A stretch of 64,000 nucleotides of DNA, from NCBI RefSeq assembly GCF_014633365.1, contig NC_068350.1:749001-813000 (forward strand). Reading direction: 5' to 3'. The notes under the pieces were generated by a model, which saw nothing but the letters and a program-made list of their open reading frames with translations, did not search any database and was not told where the DNA came from. The translations under genes were made by a program, and so were the position numbers. The stretch comes from Diospyros lotus (taxonomy: Eukaryota; Streptophyta; Magnoliopsida; Ericales; Ebenaceae). How positions within the stretch are numbered: position 1 is the first letter of the stretch; each line of letters begins with the position of its first letter. Below are positions 11,401 to 24,196 of this stretch, in pieces.

Positions 11401-13938
11401 AATTAATCTTATAATTTTATGAAAAAGATTTTTGACCATTTTAGAGCGTCAAAATTTGTCGAATTTTAAAATTTTTCACACAATGAACATATATATATAT
11501 ATTATAGAGATTGTACATATTACATAAGTATAAAAAATTAAATAGAAATTCATTAAGTGATGTTTGACAAATATAATTTATTTTTCAATTTTATTAAGAA
11601 AACTAATTGAATATTGATAGTAACATAAAATTAGGTATTTGTCCATCACGAAAATTCAGCGAGATGTGATTTTGCTCTAGCGAGGTCGACCTTGGGCTTG
11701 TTGGGTTTCGGGCAATTGGACTGATCTGCTGGGTCATGCCCAGCGCATGAAAAATAATGCGAAAAATACTCATAATAATATATAAAAGAAAAATAATCAA
11801 ATGTGGGGACCTCGAAGAAGTGGATGGAGGTTTGGCCGACTGGCCATTAAACCTTATGAAATGTATGGTTTGAGAAAAAGTTAAAATGCATTTAATCAAC
11901 TTTCTCCATCACCCACCCTACACTTGCTTTACCTTTTAAAAAATAAATAAATATTCGAGTAGAAATTATCATTTCAACATTTAGAATACAAACAATTGCT
12001 TAAGTATTTGAGTTAAATAGCGGCGAGATAAAATTAATGTTAAAATAAAATAGTGATGAAATTGAATAATTTCATCTCATATTTGATAAAAAAAAAAGAA
12101 GGTATAATCTAAAATTATACTAATCCCACGATTGATATATTAAATTGTAAATGAAGTATTAGTACAAATTAATTTTTTAATTTTGTGAAAAAGATTTTTG
12201 ACCATTTTAGAGCGTCAAAATTTGTCGAATTTTAAAATTTTTCACACAATGAACATATATATATATATTATAGAGATTGTATATATTACATACGTATAAA
12301 AAATTAAATAGAAATTCATTAAGTGATGTTTGACAAATATAATTTATTTTTCAATTTTATTAAGAAAACTAATTGAATATTGATAGTAAGATAAAATTAG
12401 GTATTTGTCCATCATGAAAATTCAGCGAGATGTGATTTTGCTCTAGCGAGGTCAGCTTTGGGCTTGTTGGGTTTCGGGCAATTGGACTGATCTGCTGGGT
12501 CATGCCCAGCGCATAAAAAATGATACGAAAATACTCATAATAATATATAAAAGAAAAATAATCAAATGTGGGGACCTCGAAGAAGTGGATGGAGGTTTGG
12601 CCGACTGGCCATTAAACCATATGAAATGTATGATTTGAGAAAAAGTTAAATGCATTTAATCAACTTTCTCCATCACTCACCCTACAATTGCTTTTATCTT
12701 TTAAAAAATAAATAAATATTCGAGTAGAAATTATTATTTCAACATTTAGAATACAAACAATTGCTTAAGTATTTGAGTTAAATAGCGACGAGATAAAATT
12801 AATGTTAAAATAAAATAGTGATGAAATTGAATAATTTCATCTCATATTTGATAAAAAAAAAAGTATAATCTAAAATTATACTAATCCCACGATTGATATA
12901 TTAAATTGTAAATGAAGTATTATTACAAATTAATTTTGTAATTTTGTGAAAAAGATTTTTGACCATTTTAGAGCGTCAAAATTTGTCGAATTTTAAAAAT
13001 TTTCACATAATGAACATATATATATATTATAGAGATTGTATATATTACATACGTATAAAAAATTAAATAGAAATTCATTAAGTGATGTTTGACAAATATA
13101 ATTTATTTTTCAATTTTATTATGAAAACTAATTGAATATTAATAGTAACATAAAATTTGGTATTTGTCCATCACAAAAATTCAGCGAGAAGTGATTTTGC
13201 TCTAGCGAGGTCGGCCTTGGGCTTGTTGGGCTTCAGGCAATTGGACTGATTTGCTGGGTCATGCCCAACGCATAAAAAATGATGTGAAAAATACTCATAA
13301 TAATATATAAAAGAAAAATAATCAAATGTGGGGAGCTGGAAGAAGTGGATAGAGGTTTGGCCGACTGGCCATTAAACCTTATGAAAGGTATGGTTTGAGA
13401 AAAAGTCAAATGCATTTAATCAACTTTCTCCATCACCCATCCTACAGTTGCTTTTACCTTTTAAAAAATAAATAAATATTCGAGTAAAAATTACCATTTC
13501 AACATTTAGAATACATACAATTGCTTAAGTATTTGAGTTAAATAGCGATGAGATAAAATTAATGTTAGAATAAAATAGTGATGAAATTAAATAATTTCGT
13601 CACATATTTGATAAAAAAAAATATAATATAAAATTATACCAATCGCATGTTTGATATATTAAATTATAAATGATATATTCTACAAATTAATTTTGCTATT
13701 TTGTGAAGAAGATTTTTCGACCTTTTCAGAGTGTCAAAGTTTGTCAAATTTTAAAATTTTTCACATGATGAACATATATATATATATATTATAGAGATTG
13801 TATATATTATATACGTGTAAAAAATTAAATAGAAATTCATTAAGTGTTGTTTCACAAATATAATTTATTTTTCAACTTTATTAATAAAACTAATTGAACA
13901 TTGATAGTAACATAAAATTAGGTATTTGTCCATCATAA
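5452..13938. repeat. Tandem array of ~763-bp units (about seven), first unit split by a solo LTR
   Basis: The landmark TTCAGCGAGATGTGATTTTG or a close variant recurs at 5452, 9365, 10125, 10891, 11655, 12421 and 13180, giving periods of 760, 766, 764, 766 and 759 bp. The first interval fits the same period once the 3,144 bp of the LTR insertion and its duplicated target are removed. Units are about 90% or more alike, and the last decays after about 13938. Each unit carries a block (ATTAAGTGATGTTTGACAAA to TAGGTATTTGTCCATCAC) that is also present once in the DPH2 3' flank at about 26690-26815. The array may therefore have grown from that flank. Open frames of 60-98 codons inside the units are not genes. 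Confidence 0.85.
5794..8932 (+). mobile_element. Solo LTR (3.1 kb, gypsy-like) inserted in the tandem array
   Basis: It begins TGTAAAGATCCC, ends GGGTCGTGACA, and is flanked by the perfect 5-bp duplication CAATT (5789-5793 and 8933-8937). Outside those, the array unit continues across the gap. No PBS, PPT or polyprotein is present, so this is a solo LTR. A CT-rich leader-like stretch (5950-6080) is followed by a consensus splice donor GTAAGT at 6086. An acceptor-like TATTGTAG ends at 7619, so the LTR transcript may be spliced. Orientation follows the donor/acceptor order. Confidence 0.8.
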
Positions 13939-14675
13939 ATTCAGAAGAAAATTAAGCACATACCTACCATGGGGACCTCACAAAAAGTGGATAGATGTTT
14001 GGCCAACCTACCCATATTGAGACCTTAGAACAGGTTTGGTTTGGAGCCAAGTCAAATGTATTTATGAGATAAGATTAACATTATATCTAAATAATATATT
14101 AAAATATAAAAAAATATTGAGAAGGGAGAGAGAATGATTTTATTTGTTTATATATGTAGGGATAAAATTATCCATATAATCTAAATGCTTAATTATGCTA
14201 AAATGAAATTATATAAAACATCCTCCATATATTTCATATAATCCACCAAATATAATATCATCTTATCCTATATTGAATGAAATATTAAGTATAATATAAT
14301 CACATAAGAGGACAATACCATATTTTAGAACTCATACCAATCAACCATTAGTTATTTAAAACACTTGTGAAATGCATTAGGGGCACAAGCACCCTATTTA
14401 TCAAGAGAAATAGTTGGTAGATTGATATATATAATGGAAGTGTATCATCATAATAAAATACAAGAAACACATAGTTTAATTGGTATATTATCATACAAAA
14501 TGAAAAATATATATATATTTTCCTAACACATACAGACACTTTTGATTACAGCAACCAGCACTATTGATGTTGATGATATTTCAACATTATGCAACTTCAA
14601 AATCATTGGATCCAAAAGAGCTCAACCTCTCCACTACCCACAAATGCATGCTCTCTTAAAATTGAAACTAAATAT
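13806..14675. repeat. Diverged direct duplicate of the DPH2 3' flank
   Basis: This block matches about 26665-27255 in the same orientation. For example, CATGGGGACCTCACAAAAAG at about 13968 recurs at 26839, and CCAAAAGAGCTCAACCTCTC at about 14611 recurs at 27197. The left copy holds about 270 extra bases (14050-14320). The copied part ends before the last DPH2 exon, so no coding sequence is duplicated. The segment from 14678 to 14990 is then a copy of 3265-3560. Confidence 0.7.
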
Positions 14676-15138
14676 TCAAAAGGTTGACTTTGACTAGTCA
14701 ACCCTGTTGGTTTCTAGAAAAATATGCACTAGGGGGTATTTTAGTAATTTTAATAAGAATAATTATATATGTATGTATATATATATATTTTTTGTAATGT
14801 GAAAAACTTAAGGGGGGCATTAGTACATAGTGGCCGCAGACTTAGACTAACTCACAATCATTAAAATTCACAATCTTTCTATACCTTAACTTATAAAAGC
14901 GACAAATTTGAATGGAGCAAAAGTCTAAGACTTGGCCCCTCAAATAGACAATGACAGCCGTAGAGTTTTGTATAAAAACATAACAAAATTCACGACATTG
15001 CAATATGTGTGACGAATTGTATGTGCTACCCCCACAAGATTTAAGAACAATGATATTTGTCCAAATTAATAATCTTATGAAATATTTAATATCTTGTTTT
15101 AAAGTAAACACAATGTTTTAGTCTTATAAAACTCTATC

Positions 15139-17388
15139 TGTAAGCACCCCCGTCCGGATATCCCAATCACTCGGTCTATCCGAACGAAAGCGGTTACATA
15201 AACGAAGAGAAATAAACACAAGACAAAAATACCCTGGCATGCATACATAAGAAATAAAATACAACAGTGGAAGTAAAACGATATATATGCACGCCCACAA
15301 GTACCCCGCTAGAACAGCGATCAAGGAGTATATAAAAATATACAGACACCTGTGCCAACAAATAAAAGATACAAGGAACAACCCGGCACAGTAAAAAATG
15401 AGAGACAAAACTCCTAACAAAACATCAGAGACAACGGGGGCAAGCTAAATGTATACCCTACCGACACGGCTGGCTACTAGGTGGAACGATCCTCGCCCTC
15501 GGCCTTCGCTTTACCCTTACCTGGAATGATGGAAAGTAAGGTGAGTCGCAAGACTCAGCAAGTTATAAGAAAATGAAGGATATACAGTAAATAGAGGAGA
15601 ATGTCACCCCAAACACCGTCCCACACATACACACAAGTCATGAGACGCAACAATACAATAATGCAGCATAATAAAAACACATACCGGTCCTTGGGGCACA
15701 CAAAAGACACCTGGCACCCAAGTTCCATACCAACCTGCCGATGTCCTGAAAGGCAACATAAATCTCCACAAACCTGTGCGTGTTGTCCCGGGTCGGTACT
15801 CCCGACACCCGGGCCATAGGCTCCCTCGGAACGGTACTCTCGTCCGAGAACTAAATACTACCAGTAACCATGCAATGCACATAACAATGCAATGACGTAG
15901 TAAGCATCAACGTGATACACTGGCGCCCATACATCCAGGCATCAGGCCATGCTCCGCCCATATAGTAAATCACACGCGATGCATATGCCCGTGCTGGATG
16001 CATCATAGCCAAACTAGGATGTTCGTGACCAAGCATAACCAGATCATAAAAACCCCAACATGCAGCTCGTACCCTTGTGCACACCAAAACATGCAACAAG
16101 AATAAAATGATACTAGTCATGCTATAATCACGTAATGGCAGAGCTAGTCAATAGTGTTTGGCATCGGTCAACGGTCAGTGAATAGGAGAGACCAGCCAAC
16201 GGCCTAAGATAGATCGTACAATAGTCACTCCGTCACCGAACAGCCGATCCTTGTCCCCATTGCTCAACCGCTCTAGCCTATGAACAAGCAAAATCCATAA
16301 TAATACCCGACAACTAAAAACCTAGCCCCGGGTGAGTACGACATCATTCCCACAGGCATGGGGGTGGCACAAACCCCCGTAGGTAACCAACGAATAAAAT
16401 CCTCGAGACTAGTTTAATAAATCAAATTTTAAAACAAACATTTAAAATTTCATAATTAATTAACGGCTGAAACAAGCAAAGAGAGGTCAAATAAATTGAC
16501 AACGAAAGAAACGTTGAGAAAGGCATAAAGAACTTGTCTTTACGAAGATATCCTTAGGCTTGATTTGACCCAACGCGGTAAAAATTATACAAACTGCAAT
16601 ATCCCAATAATTTGCCAAAATTAATAAAATTGGACACTAAACAAAATTTCGACCGTACAAAATAGTTATTACTAGCTTTTCTACATACTTGACAATTTAA
16701 ATCCTCAATTAAACTGGATTTAATCTGAATTTTCCACCCAAAATCTCACAATTTCACGATCACGCACGCACTGGCTTTTCCTAATTTATTTGCTGCTTCT
16801 GCTGGTAAAAGAAACGCCCGAAATCAAGCTTAAATATGGGCAAAAATGAGCAGAAGGGGCGCGGCCACGTGGCAGCGCTGGAGTAGCTGCTGGGGAGGCC
16901 ACCGCCTCACCGAAACGACGTCGTTTCAGACGCCCAGAGGCTGAATAAAATCAGCCTCGCATGCACGCAACCCCCCCAGCGCGGAATCGATCCCACGACC
17001 GCCCCCTCGCCCGTCTCGTGCGCGAACCACTTGCGCCCACACTCACCTTTAACCATATCGCGCAACCATTAAATTTAAAGGGACCTTTGGTCCCTTTTCC
17101 TGAAATCGCACCAGCCCCTCCAACTTCCATTATTTACACACTCACTCCCCTTTGTTAATTACACTGACGCCCAAAACTACCGAAAATCACACAATTTAAT
17201 TTATTTCAAATTTTTTTCTTATTCCAAAAATATTCTAAAATATTATTTAATTACCTTAATTTCTTATTTTTTTAAAATCACATAATCTATTATTATTTAT
17301 AACAAGAAATTATTTTAATATTCATTTTAATTTAGATTAACACAATAACTCAATAATTAAATAAATTTGCTATTTACGGGTCGCTACA
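15139..17388 (-). repeat. Inverted left LTR of the gypsy element
   Basis: This 2,250-bp stretch is the reverse complement of the right LTR (24197-26447, 2,251 bp) from end to end, with scattered substitutions. Read on the minus strand it starts TGTAGCGACCCG and ends GGGGGTGCTTACA. It abuts the CTATC target duplication on its outer side. It joins a truncated direct LTR, after two extra bases, on its inner side. Open frames inside it (for example at 15124-15420 and 15851-16120) are not genes. Confidence 0.85.
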
Positions 17389-17390
17389 AA

Positions 17391-17710
17391 TCGGTGTACA
17401 TTTAGCTTGCCCCCGTTGTCTCTGATATTTTGTTAGGAGTTCTGTCTCTCATTTTTTACTGTGCCGAGTTGTTTCTTGTATCTTTTATTTGTTGGCACAG
17501 GTGTCTGTATATTTTTATATACTCCTTGACCGCTGTTCCAGCGGGGTACTTGTGGGCTTGCATGTATATCGTTTTGCTTCCGTTGTTGTATTTTATTTCA
17601 TATGTATGCATGCCAGGGTATTTTTGTCTTGTGTTTATTTCTCTTCCCTTATGTAAGCGCTTTCGTTCGGATAGACTGGGTGGTTGGGATATTCGGGCGG
17701 GGTGCTTACA
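17391..17710 (+). repeat. Truncated direct 5' LTR (3' end only)
   Basis: It matches the last ~320 bp of the right LTR (about 26127-26447), starting TCGGTGTACATTTAGC, where the full LTR has a few extra bases. It ends GGGTGCTTACA. The PBS follows after four bases, the normal order for the 5' side of a retrotransposon. Confidence 0.8.
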
Positions 17711-17840
17711 ATGTTGGTATCAAAGCGTCATTGAATCAATTTGGAGGACAAGTAACTATACACTAAGGCTGTTAAGTAGTGTTAGGTTGCGTCTTTAAAT
17801 TTCGAAATGCGTTTTAATTAATTTTGGTTATGTAGGACTC

Positions 17841-20800
17841 ATGGACGCACGCTGTGGACGAGGTCGTGGTAGATCGCTGGCACGAGGTAGAGGGCACCTT
17901 GTTCCTACTCCTAAGGTACCGGCGACAGGTACATGAAATGAGAGACAACTAGGGCCTCCGGACATGTATGAGACATTGGCAGGTATCTTACGGGCCCTGG
18001 ATGTACCGACGACATCACAATTACGTCAGAAACGCAGTCATGATGGTAGGACCACTACGGCCCAGGCGTCACATTCAGGTATGCCGGGAGCAGTGGCTGC
18101 ACTCTCATCCTGCAATTAAAATACAATAAAATTTTTATATTTTTTTTCTTTATTTAGGTGAGAGGTTTATACTCGTCAGTGTACGAGTGCAGTTGTAGTC
18201 CAAATTTAAATTTATATTTTTTGGATGAGTTCAGGTCGTCCACTAAGAGATTTATTTATGGCAAAAGAAAAAAATGTCACATACACGCACACGCATTTAG
18301 ATGGATTGGAAACAAGATTTTTTTTATGATTTTTTTGATAATAGATACTAGAAAATAAAGCAAGATAGAAGTTGAAATAAATACTTAATGTGAGGATATA
18401 AAATTGGATAGCACTTGAGTTAAGATAATTTCAGCACCAACCCGTTGATTCCCAAATTTTAGCGGATAAGGTTAGTAACATTAATTTAATTTCAGATATG
18501 AGAGTTTGTTACTAAATGCAATTAGAGATTATGATATTTCTAGTTTAAGCAATCCCCATACATGATATGCGGGATTCTAATTTAAGCAACTACCATAAAT
18601 TCAATTACAATTAATATACAAAACAACTAAATTAATTATCCGGGTTTGGGTATGATAGCGTTTTCAATTCTAGTAACTCCCATGCGTGACATGAAAGCTC
18701 TAAGTTAGGTTTACGCTCTAATTCAAACCTAGTGATTTTCTAATAATTAAAACACACTCATACTGAAATTTAAATTAATATTACTCATTTAAAGCGCAGC
18801 TTTTTTTGGAATCATTGGCATTGGATACTGTCATTGCCTTAACTCAAGATTAGATTTAACTACTCATTTCCATTTAAAAGTTAATTGACAATAATTTAAT
18901 TAGCGTAATTTAAATAAGAGAATTTAAGTGACAATTAAAATAGCAGAAACTAACCGGCCATTTAGGCGGTGGATAATTAAAAGACAAGAATTAAAATTGT
19001 AGAAATTTAAAGGCAGAAATTAATCGGCCATTTAGGTGATGGATAATAAAGTAACAATAAATGACATAAGAATTTAAAAGAAGAAAGAAAGGAAGTAAGA
19101 TTACAAGAGAAAACAAGAGAGAGAATAAGAGCAATTCTCTAAGAGAAACTCTAAGAACAAAACTAAACTTTGATTCAAATAATAACAATCTTCTCACAAA
19201 TGCACCCAAGTGAGCTATTTATATCCCACAAGATGCAATACAAACCACACAATTATTCAACTAAACATAATTATATTTAATGGGCACTCACAAAACATTC
19301 ACCTAACTAATGGAAGAAAATTAGGTAAAAAACAAAAAATACCAAAGACTTTAGGTGGTGAACTACTCATAAGAATACAAAAGACTTTAGGTGGTAAATC
19401 ACTTATAAAAAAAATACAAAACAAAGAAAAGTCTTCTACAAGTTGGGCTTTTGTTGGGCCTTTGTGGTCTTGGACCTTTGGTTGGATTCTATTTGATAGT
19501 TGGACCAATTGCACTTGAAACATCTTCTAGACTCCATAATTGGCCTTTGAATTTGAGCAATAAAAATGGGTAATCCAATGTCTTCGATTATGCCCCTAAT
19601 TAATTGTAGAAGCCAACTTCCTTGCTTCATCTTGAAATAATATATAATACGAATAATTATTTACTTTAAACATAAATATAAAGCCAAAATAGGGATATAA
19701 TTCATTAGGATATAGGAAATATTGACCCTTATCAAGCATGGGATAGTTTCGATGCTGTGTTGCTTAAAGATTTTATGGCCCTACGTCCACCAGAGTTTAG
19801 TGGAGGCGCTGACGCGACAGAGGCCGAGGATTGGCTACTGGTAGTGGAGAAGCATTTGCGATCTATAGGCTGTGCAGAGGCCCGTAGGGTTCGACTGGGG
19901 ACCTTTCTGTTACAAGGAGATGCCGAGCGATGGTGGGAGACCACCAGACAGCGATATGGTGATGAGGGCCCGACATGGGCATAGTTTGTCGTGGCATTCA
20001 ATAAGACTTATGTACCTTCTTGGATCAGAGAGTAGAAGGTGTTTGAGTTTATCGAGTTGTAGCAGGGGAGCAAGACAGTTACACAGTATGAGACTGATTT
20101 TATGGCATTATCTCGTTATGCTCCAGAGTTAGTGACCCTTGAGTCTCGCAGAGTCAGCAAGTTTTAGAGGGGGTTGCGATCAGAGATTCGCCATGCCATG
20201 GCTGGTATCGAGGCACCCGACTTTCCTACAACTGTCCAGCAGGCCCACGCGGTTGAGCGGGACCGATTGGAGGCTCGATTGAACCAGTTAGTCATGAAGG
20301 GCGCATGGAGCACCAGTAAGAAGAGAAAGTGGGATGCGGACGGTAAGAGTTTAAGGCTTCCACCGTGCCGACAGTACGGGCAGAGACACCAGGGATAGTG
20401 CCACGATGTACGTTGAGTCATGTGTTATCGCTGTGGTCAGCCGGGACATTTGAAGAGGGACTGTCCACAGGGGCCTAGATTGGCTACACTGGCCTCACCA
20501 GCTACACCTGCCACAGGGCAGTATATCATTTGCTTTCGTTGTGGACAGAAGAGCTATCGAGCGAATGTGTGTACCCAGCCAACACAGATTGGAGGGCTAC
20601 GGACTGGAAGTGTAGGGTCCAGGCCAGCTCAGAGACAGTCTACACCTAGGCCGCAGGGTCTAGGAGCACCATTACCCCTACCAACAGCACAGCGCCTAGG
20701 GCCTACAGAGAGAGTACAAATGCAGGGGAAGGCGTTTGCGGTAATAGCTGTCGAGGTGGTTGAGGGCAGTGACACTGTACAAGGTATACTTTCTCTCTAT

Positions 20801-23800
20801 GGTCACGATGTACGTGCCTTATTTGATACAGGTTCTACCCACTCTTTCATAGCACCCCATATGTTGCATAAGATCCTAATCCCGTGTACCCCCTTACCAT
20901 ATGATTTGTCTGTTTCGACACCGGGAGGGGCGGTATTGTTAGGAAATGAGATGGTCAGGGACTGCGAGATAGGGATTCATGACCAGGTATTTTTAGGGGA
21001 TCTCATTGTTTTGGCGATCCAGGATTTTGATTTACTGTTGGGGATGGATTGGCTCTCACGGCACTATGCTCGAGTTGATTGTCATCGGAAGGTAATTTCA
21101 TTTGAGTATCCGGGGAGACTAGCTGTTACATACCGGGGTGTGAAAACAGTGGTGACTATGCCGATGATATCAGTTATGCACGTCGAGAGGCTTATACAAT
21201 ATGGGTGTGAAGTCTATTTTGCATTTGTGATCATGATAGCTGGGGAGAAGAAGGAGTTGGCTGCCTATCCTGTGGTGCGAGACTTTCCAGATGTGTTCCC
21301 AGATGAGTTACCGGGAGATTGATTTTGCGGTCGATCTGATACCAGGTACGCAGCCCATTTCCAAGACTCCTTATCGCATGGCTGCCAATGAACTAAAGGA
21401 ACTTAAGGTACAGTTACAACACCTTTTGGATAGAGGTTTTATTTGACCGAGCACCTCACCATGTGGGGCCCCAGTATTATTTGTACGTAAGAATGACGAG
21501 TCTATGCGACTGTGTATCGATTACTGACAGCTTAATCAGGTAACAATTAAGAATAAGTACCCCCTACCTCGTGTGGATGATTTACTGGATCAGTTGCGTG
21601 GTGCATCGATGTTTTCCAAGATAGACTTGTGGTCAGGTTATTATCAGGTGCAAGTCAGAGATGAGGATATTGCGAAGACCACATTTTGTACACGTTATGG
21701 GCATTATGAGTTTGTGGTCATGCCATTTGGGCTAACCAATACACCTGCAGTGTTTATGGATCTGATGAACAGAGTGTTCAAGGAATATCTAGATTCCTTT
21801 GTCATAGTTTTTATTGATGACATCCTGGTCTACTCACCGAGCCTTGAGATACACGAGGTGCATTTGAGCATGGTTCTGCAGAAGCTCAGGGATGAGCAGT
21901 TATATGCAAAGTTTTCTAAATGTGAGTTTTAACAGACCCGAGTTGTATTCTTGGGACACGTGATCTCAGGTGAGGGTATCTCAGTAGATCCAGAGAAGAC
22001 CAGAGTCGTGATGGATTGGCCGAGACCGATGACAGTGACGGAGATTTAGCGTTTTCTTGGCCTTGCCGGGTATTATCGATGATTCATAGAAGGCTTTGTA
22101 CGGCTTGCATCACCCATGACGAAGTTGACAAGGAAGGGCGCCAGATTTATTTAGGACGAGTCTTGTGAGAGGTCATTCCAGGAGTTGAAGCGGCGTTTGA
22201 CTTTGGCGCCAGTACTGACGATACCCAGAAGTGGTGAGTTATTTACTGTATACAGTGATGCCTCATATGCAGGGTTGGGATGCGTTTTGATCAGGACGGG
22301 CGAGTGAATGCGTATGCATCTAGACAGTTGAAGAGGCACGAAGAGAATTACCCTACACATGATCTGGAGTTGGCGGCTGTAGTATTTACGTTGAAGATTT
22401 GGAGGCATTATCTTTATGGCGAGAGAGTCCAGATTTACAAGGATCACAAGAGCCTTAAGTACCTCTTTTCATAGAGGGAACTCAATATGAGACAAAGCCG
22501 TTGGTTAGAGCTGCTTAAGGATTATGACTGTGAGATCCTCTATCACCCAGGTAAAGCTAATGTGGTTGCAGATGCATTGAGTCGCCATGGAGCATGGAGC
22601 ATCAGTTGCAGCTATGATGGTGTAAGAATAGTTCTTACTGGAGTAGATGAGTGACCTTACCATCTCAGTGACACCAGACAATCCTACACTCTATTGTGCT
22701 GCCATGAGTATCCATTCGGATCTAGAGGATCAGATTCGTGATCGACAACGACAGGATGTGGAGCTTGGCGAGATCATGGCTGATATGGAGAGATTTGGGC
22801 CATTGGGGTACAACCAGAGGGACAATGGCTTGCTATTGTTCCGTGGACGGATTTGTGTGCCGAGTGACAATGATATCAGGCAGAGGATCCTAGAAGAAGC
22901 TCATCGTTCTCCCTATACTATCTATCCTAGGGCGACGAAGATGTATCAGGGTTTACGGCGTTAATATTGGTGGAGCGGCATGAAGAGGAGCGTAGTAGAG
23001 TTTGTATCGCGATGTTTGGTGTGCCAGTAAGTCAAAGCTGAGCACCAGAGGCCCGCGGGATTGTTTCGACCTTTATTTGTGCCGGAGTGGAAATGAGAGC
23101 GTATAGCTATGGATTTCGTCTTGGGATTGCCGTGATCCAGTCGGGGATTCAAATCGATATGGGTGATTATCGATCGGTTGACTAAATCAGCACATTTCCT
23201 ACTCGTCAAGAAAACCTATCCTATTCATCAACTAGCTAAGTTATATATTGACGAGGTGGTGAGACTGCACAGAGTACCAACTAGTATTGTGTCAGACAGG
23301 GATCCTCGGTTTACCTCACGATTTTGGGAGGCATTGCAGAGTGCTATGGGGACCTAGTTGACTTTCAATACAGCCTTCCACCCTCAGACCAACGGGCAGT
23401 CGGAGCGGATCATACGAACTTTGGAGAACATGCTCCGTACCTGTGTACTGGATTTCCATGGGAGTTGGGATGATCATCTGTTGCTAGTGGAGTTTACCTA
23501 CAATAATAGCTTCCAGGCCAGTCTTGGGATGGCACCTTTTGAGGCGTTGTACGGGCGATCGTGTAGATCATCGCTCTGCTGGACTGAGATTGGAGAGCGA
23601 GCATTGCTTGGACCGGAGTTGGTACAATAGACGACAGAGAAGATCCAGTTGATTCGGGCTAGGATGAAGGCAACTCAAGACCGTCAGAAGAGTTATGCGA
23701 ACAGACGACGCCGGGATTTGGAGTTTGATGTGGGTGATCATGTTTTCCTTCGAGTCATGCCGATGAGGGGTGTTCGGTGCCTTGGAGTATCTGGCAAGCT

Positions 23801-24149
23801 GAGTCCTCGCTATGCGGGACCGTTTGAGATATTGGAGCGAGTCGGATCGTTAGCTTACCGGTTAGCTTTACCCCCTCAGTTAGCCCACCTACATGATGTC
23901 TTTCATGTCTCGATGCTTCGCAAGTACGTGGCAAATCCCGGGCATGTTATTGATTACCACTCACTCGTGGTGCAAGAGGACGCCTCGTACATCGAGTTGC
24001 CTACTAGTATTGTGGATCGGAAAGAGAAAGTGCTCCGCAACGGTACGATTCCCTATGTGAAGGTCCAGTGGCAGTGACATACCCCTGAGAAGACTACTTG
24101 GGAGCTAAAGGAGGACATGAGGCGACTTCACCCTCAGTTATTTGCCTAG
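17841..24149 (+). pseudogene. Decayed gypsy gag-pol
   Basis: A Gag-like start (ATG at 17841, Arg/Gly-rich) is interrupted by a solo LTR (18111-19734) and resumes at 19742 (WWETTRQRYGDEGPTWA). Zinc knuckle CYRCGQPGHLKRDC is at 20423; a second knuckle at about 20533 has Tyr where His is expected. The aspartic protease keeps DTG (ALFDTGSTHSFI, about 20815). Reverse transcriptase keeps FIDDILVYS (about 21812). RNase H follows, then integrase with [16 protein letters not shown] and HPQTNGQSERIIRTLE. In-frame stops fall at 17934, 19982, 20033, 20060, 20165, 20396, 20414, 21444, 21525, 21930, 22047, 22080, 22152, 22472, 22623, 22629, 22644, 22962, 23028, 23094, 23133, 23355, 23628 and 24075. The frame also shifts near 21312 (deletion), near 22290 (one base lost) and near 22590 (GGAGCAT duplicated). 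It cannot encode a working polyprotein. Confidence 0.9.
18111..19734 (-). mobile_element. Probable solo LTR inserted in the gypsy gag
   Basis: A 1,624-bp insert interrupts gag. Read on the minus strand it starts TGATAAGGGTCAATATTTCC and ends ATTTTAATTGCA, the TG..CA form of an LTR. It has a TATA box (ATATAAATAG on the minus strand, about 19214-19223) followed by a CT-rich leader. No PBS or coding region is present. I could not find a matching 5-bp target duplication (CATCC at left, AGCAT at right), so the exact ends are less certain than for the other solo LTRs. Confidence 0.55.
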
Positions 24150-24196
24150 CTAGGTACGAATTTTGGGGACAAAATTCTTTTAAGGGGGGGAGGATT

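Noticed and set aside
9313..13415. Repeated 60-98 codon open frames (MHLTFSQTIHFIRFNG..) on the minus strand
   Set aside because: They recur once per 763-bp unit of the tandem array, have no recognisable domain, no leader or promoter, and differ in length through ordinary drift.
5452..13938. CRISPR-like regular repetition
   Set aside because: The units are ~763 bp and continuous, with no short repeat/spacer alternation, and the window is a plant nuclear genome.
15139..17388. An independent solo LTR inserted next to the gypsy element
   Set aside because: Its outer side carries CTATC, which matches the far end of the whole element, while its inner side (AATCG) does not match. One joint insertion explains this better, although it is not proven.
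17430..17798. 122-codon plus-strand frame beginning MLGVLSLIFYC
   Set aside because: It lies in LTR sequence, occurs again in the other LTR copies and runs across the LTR/PBS junction.
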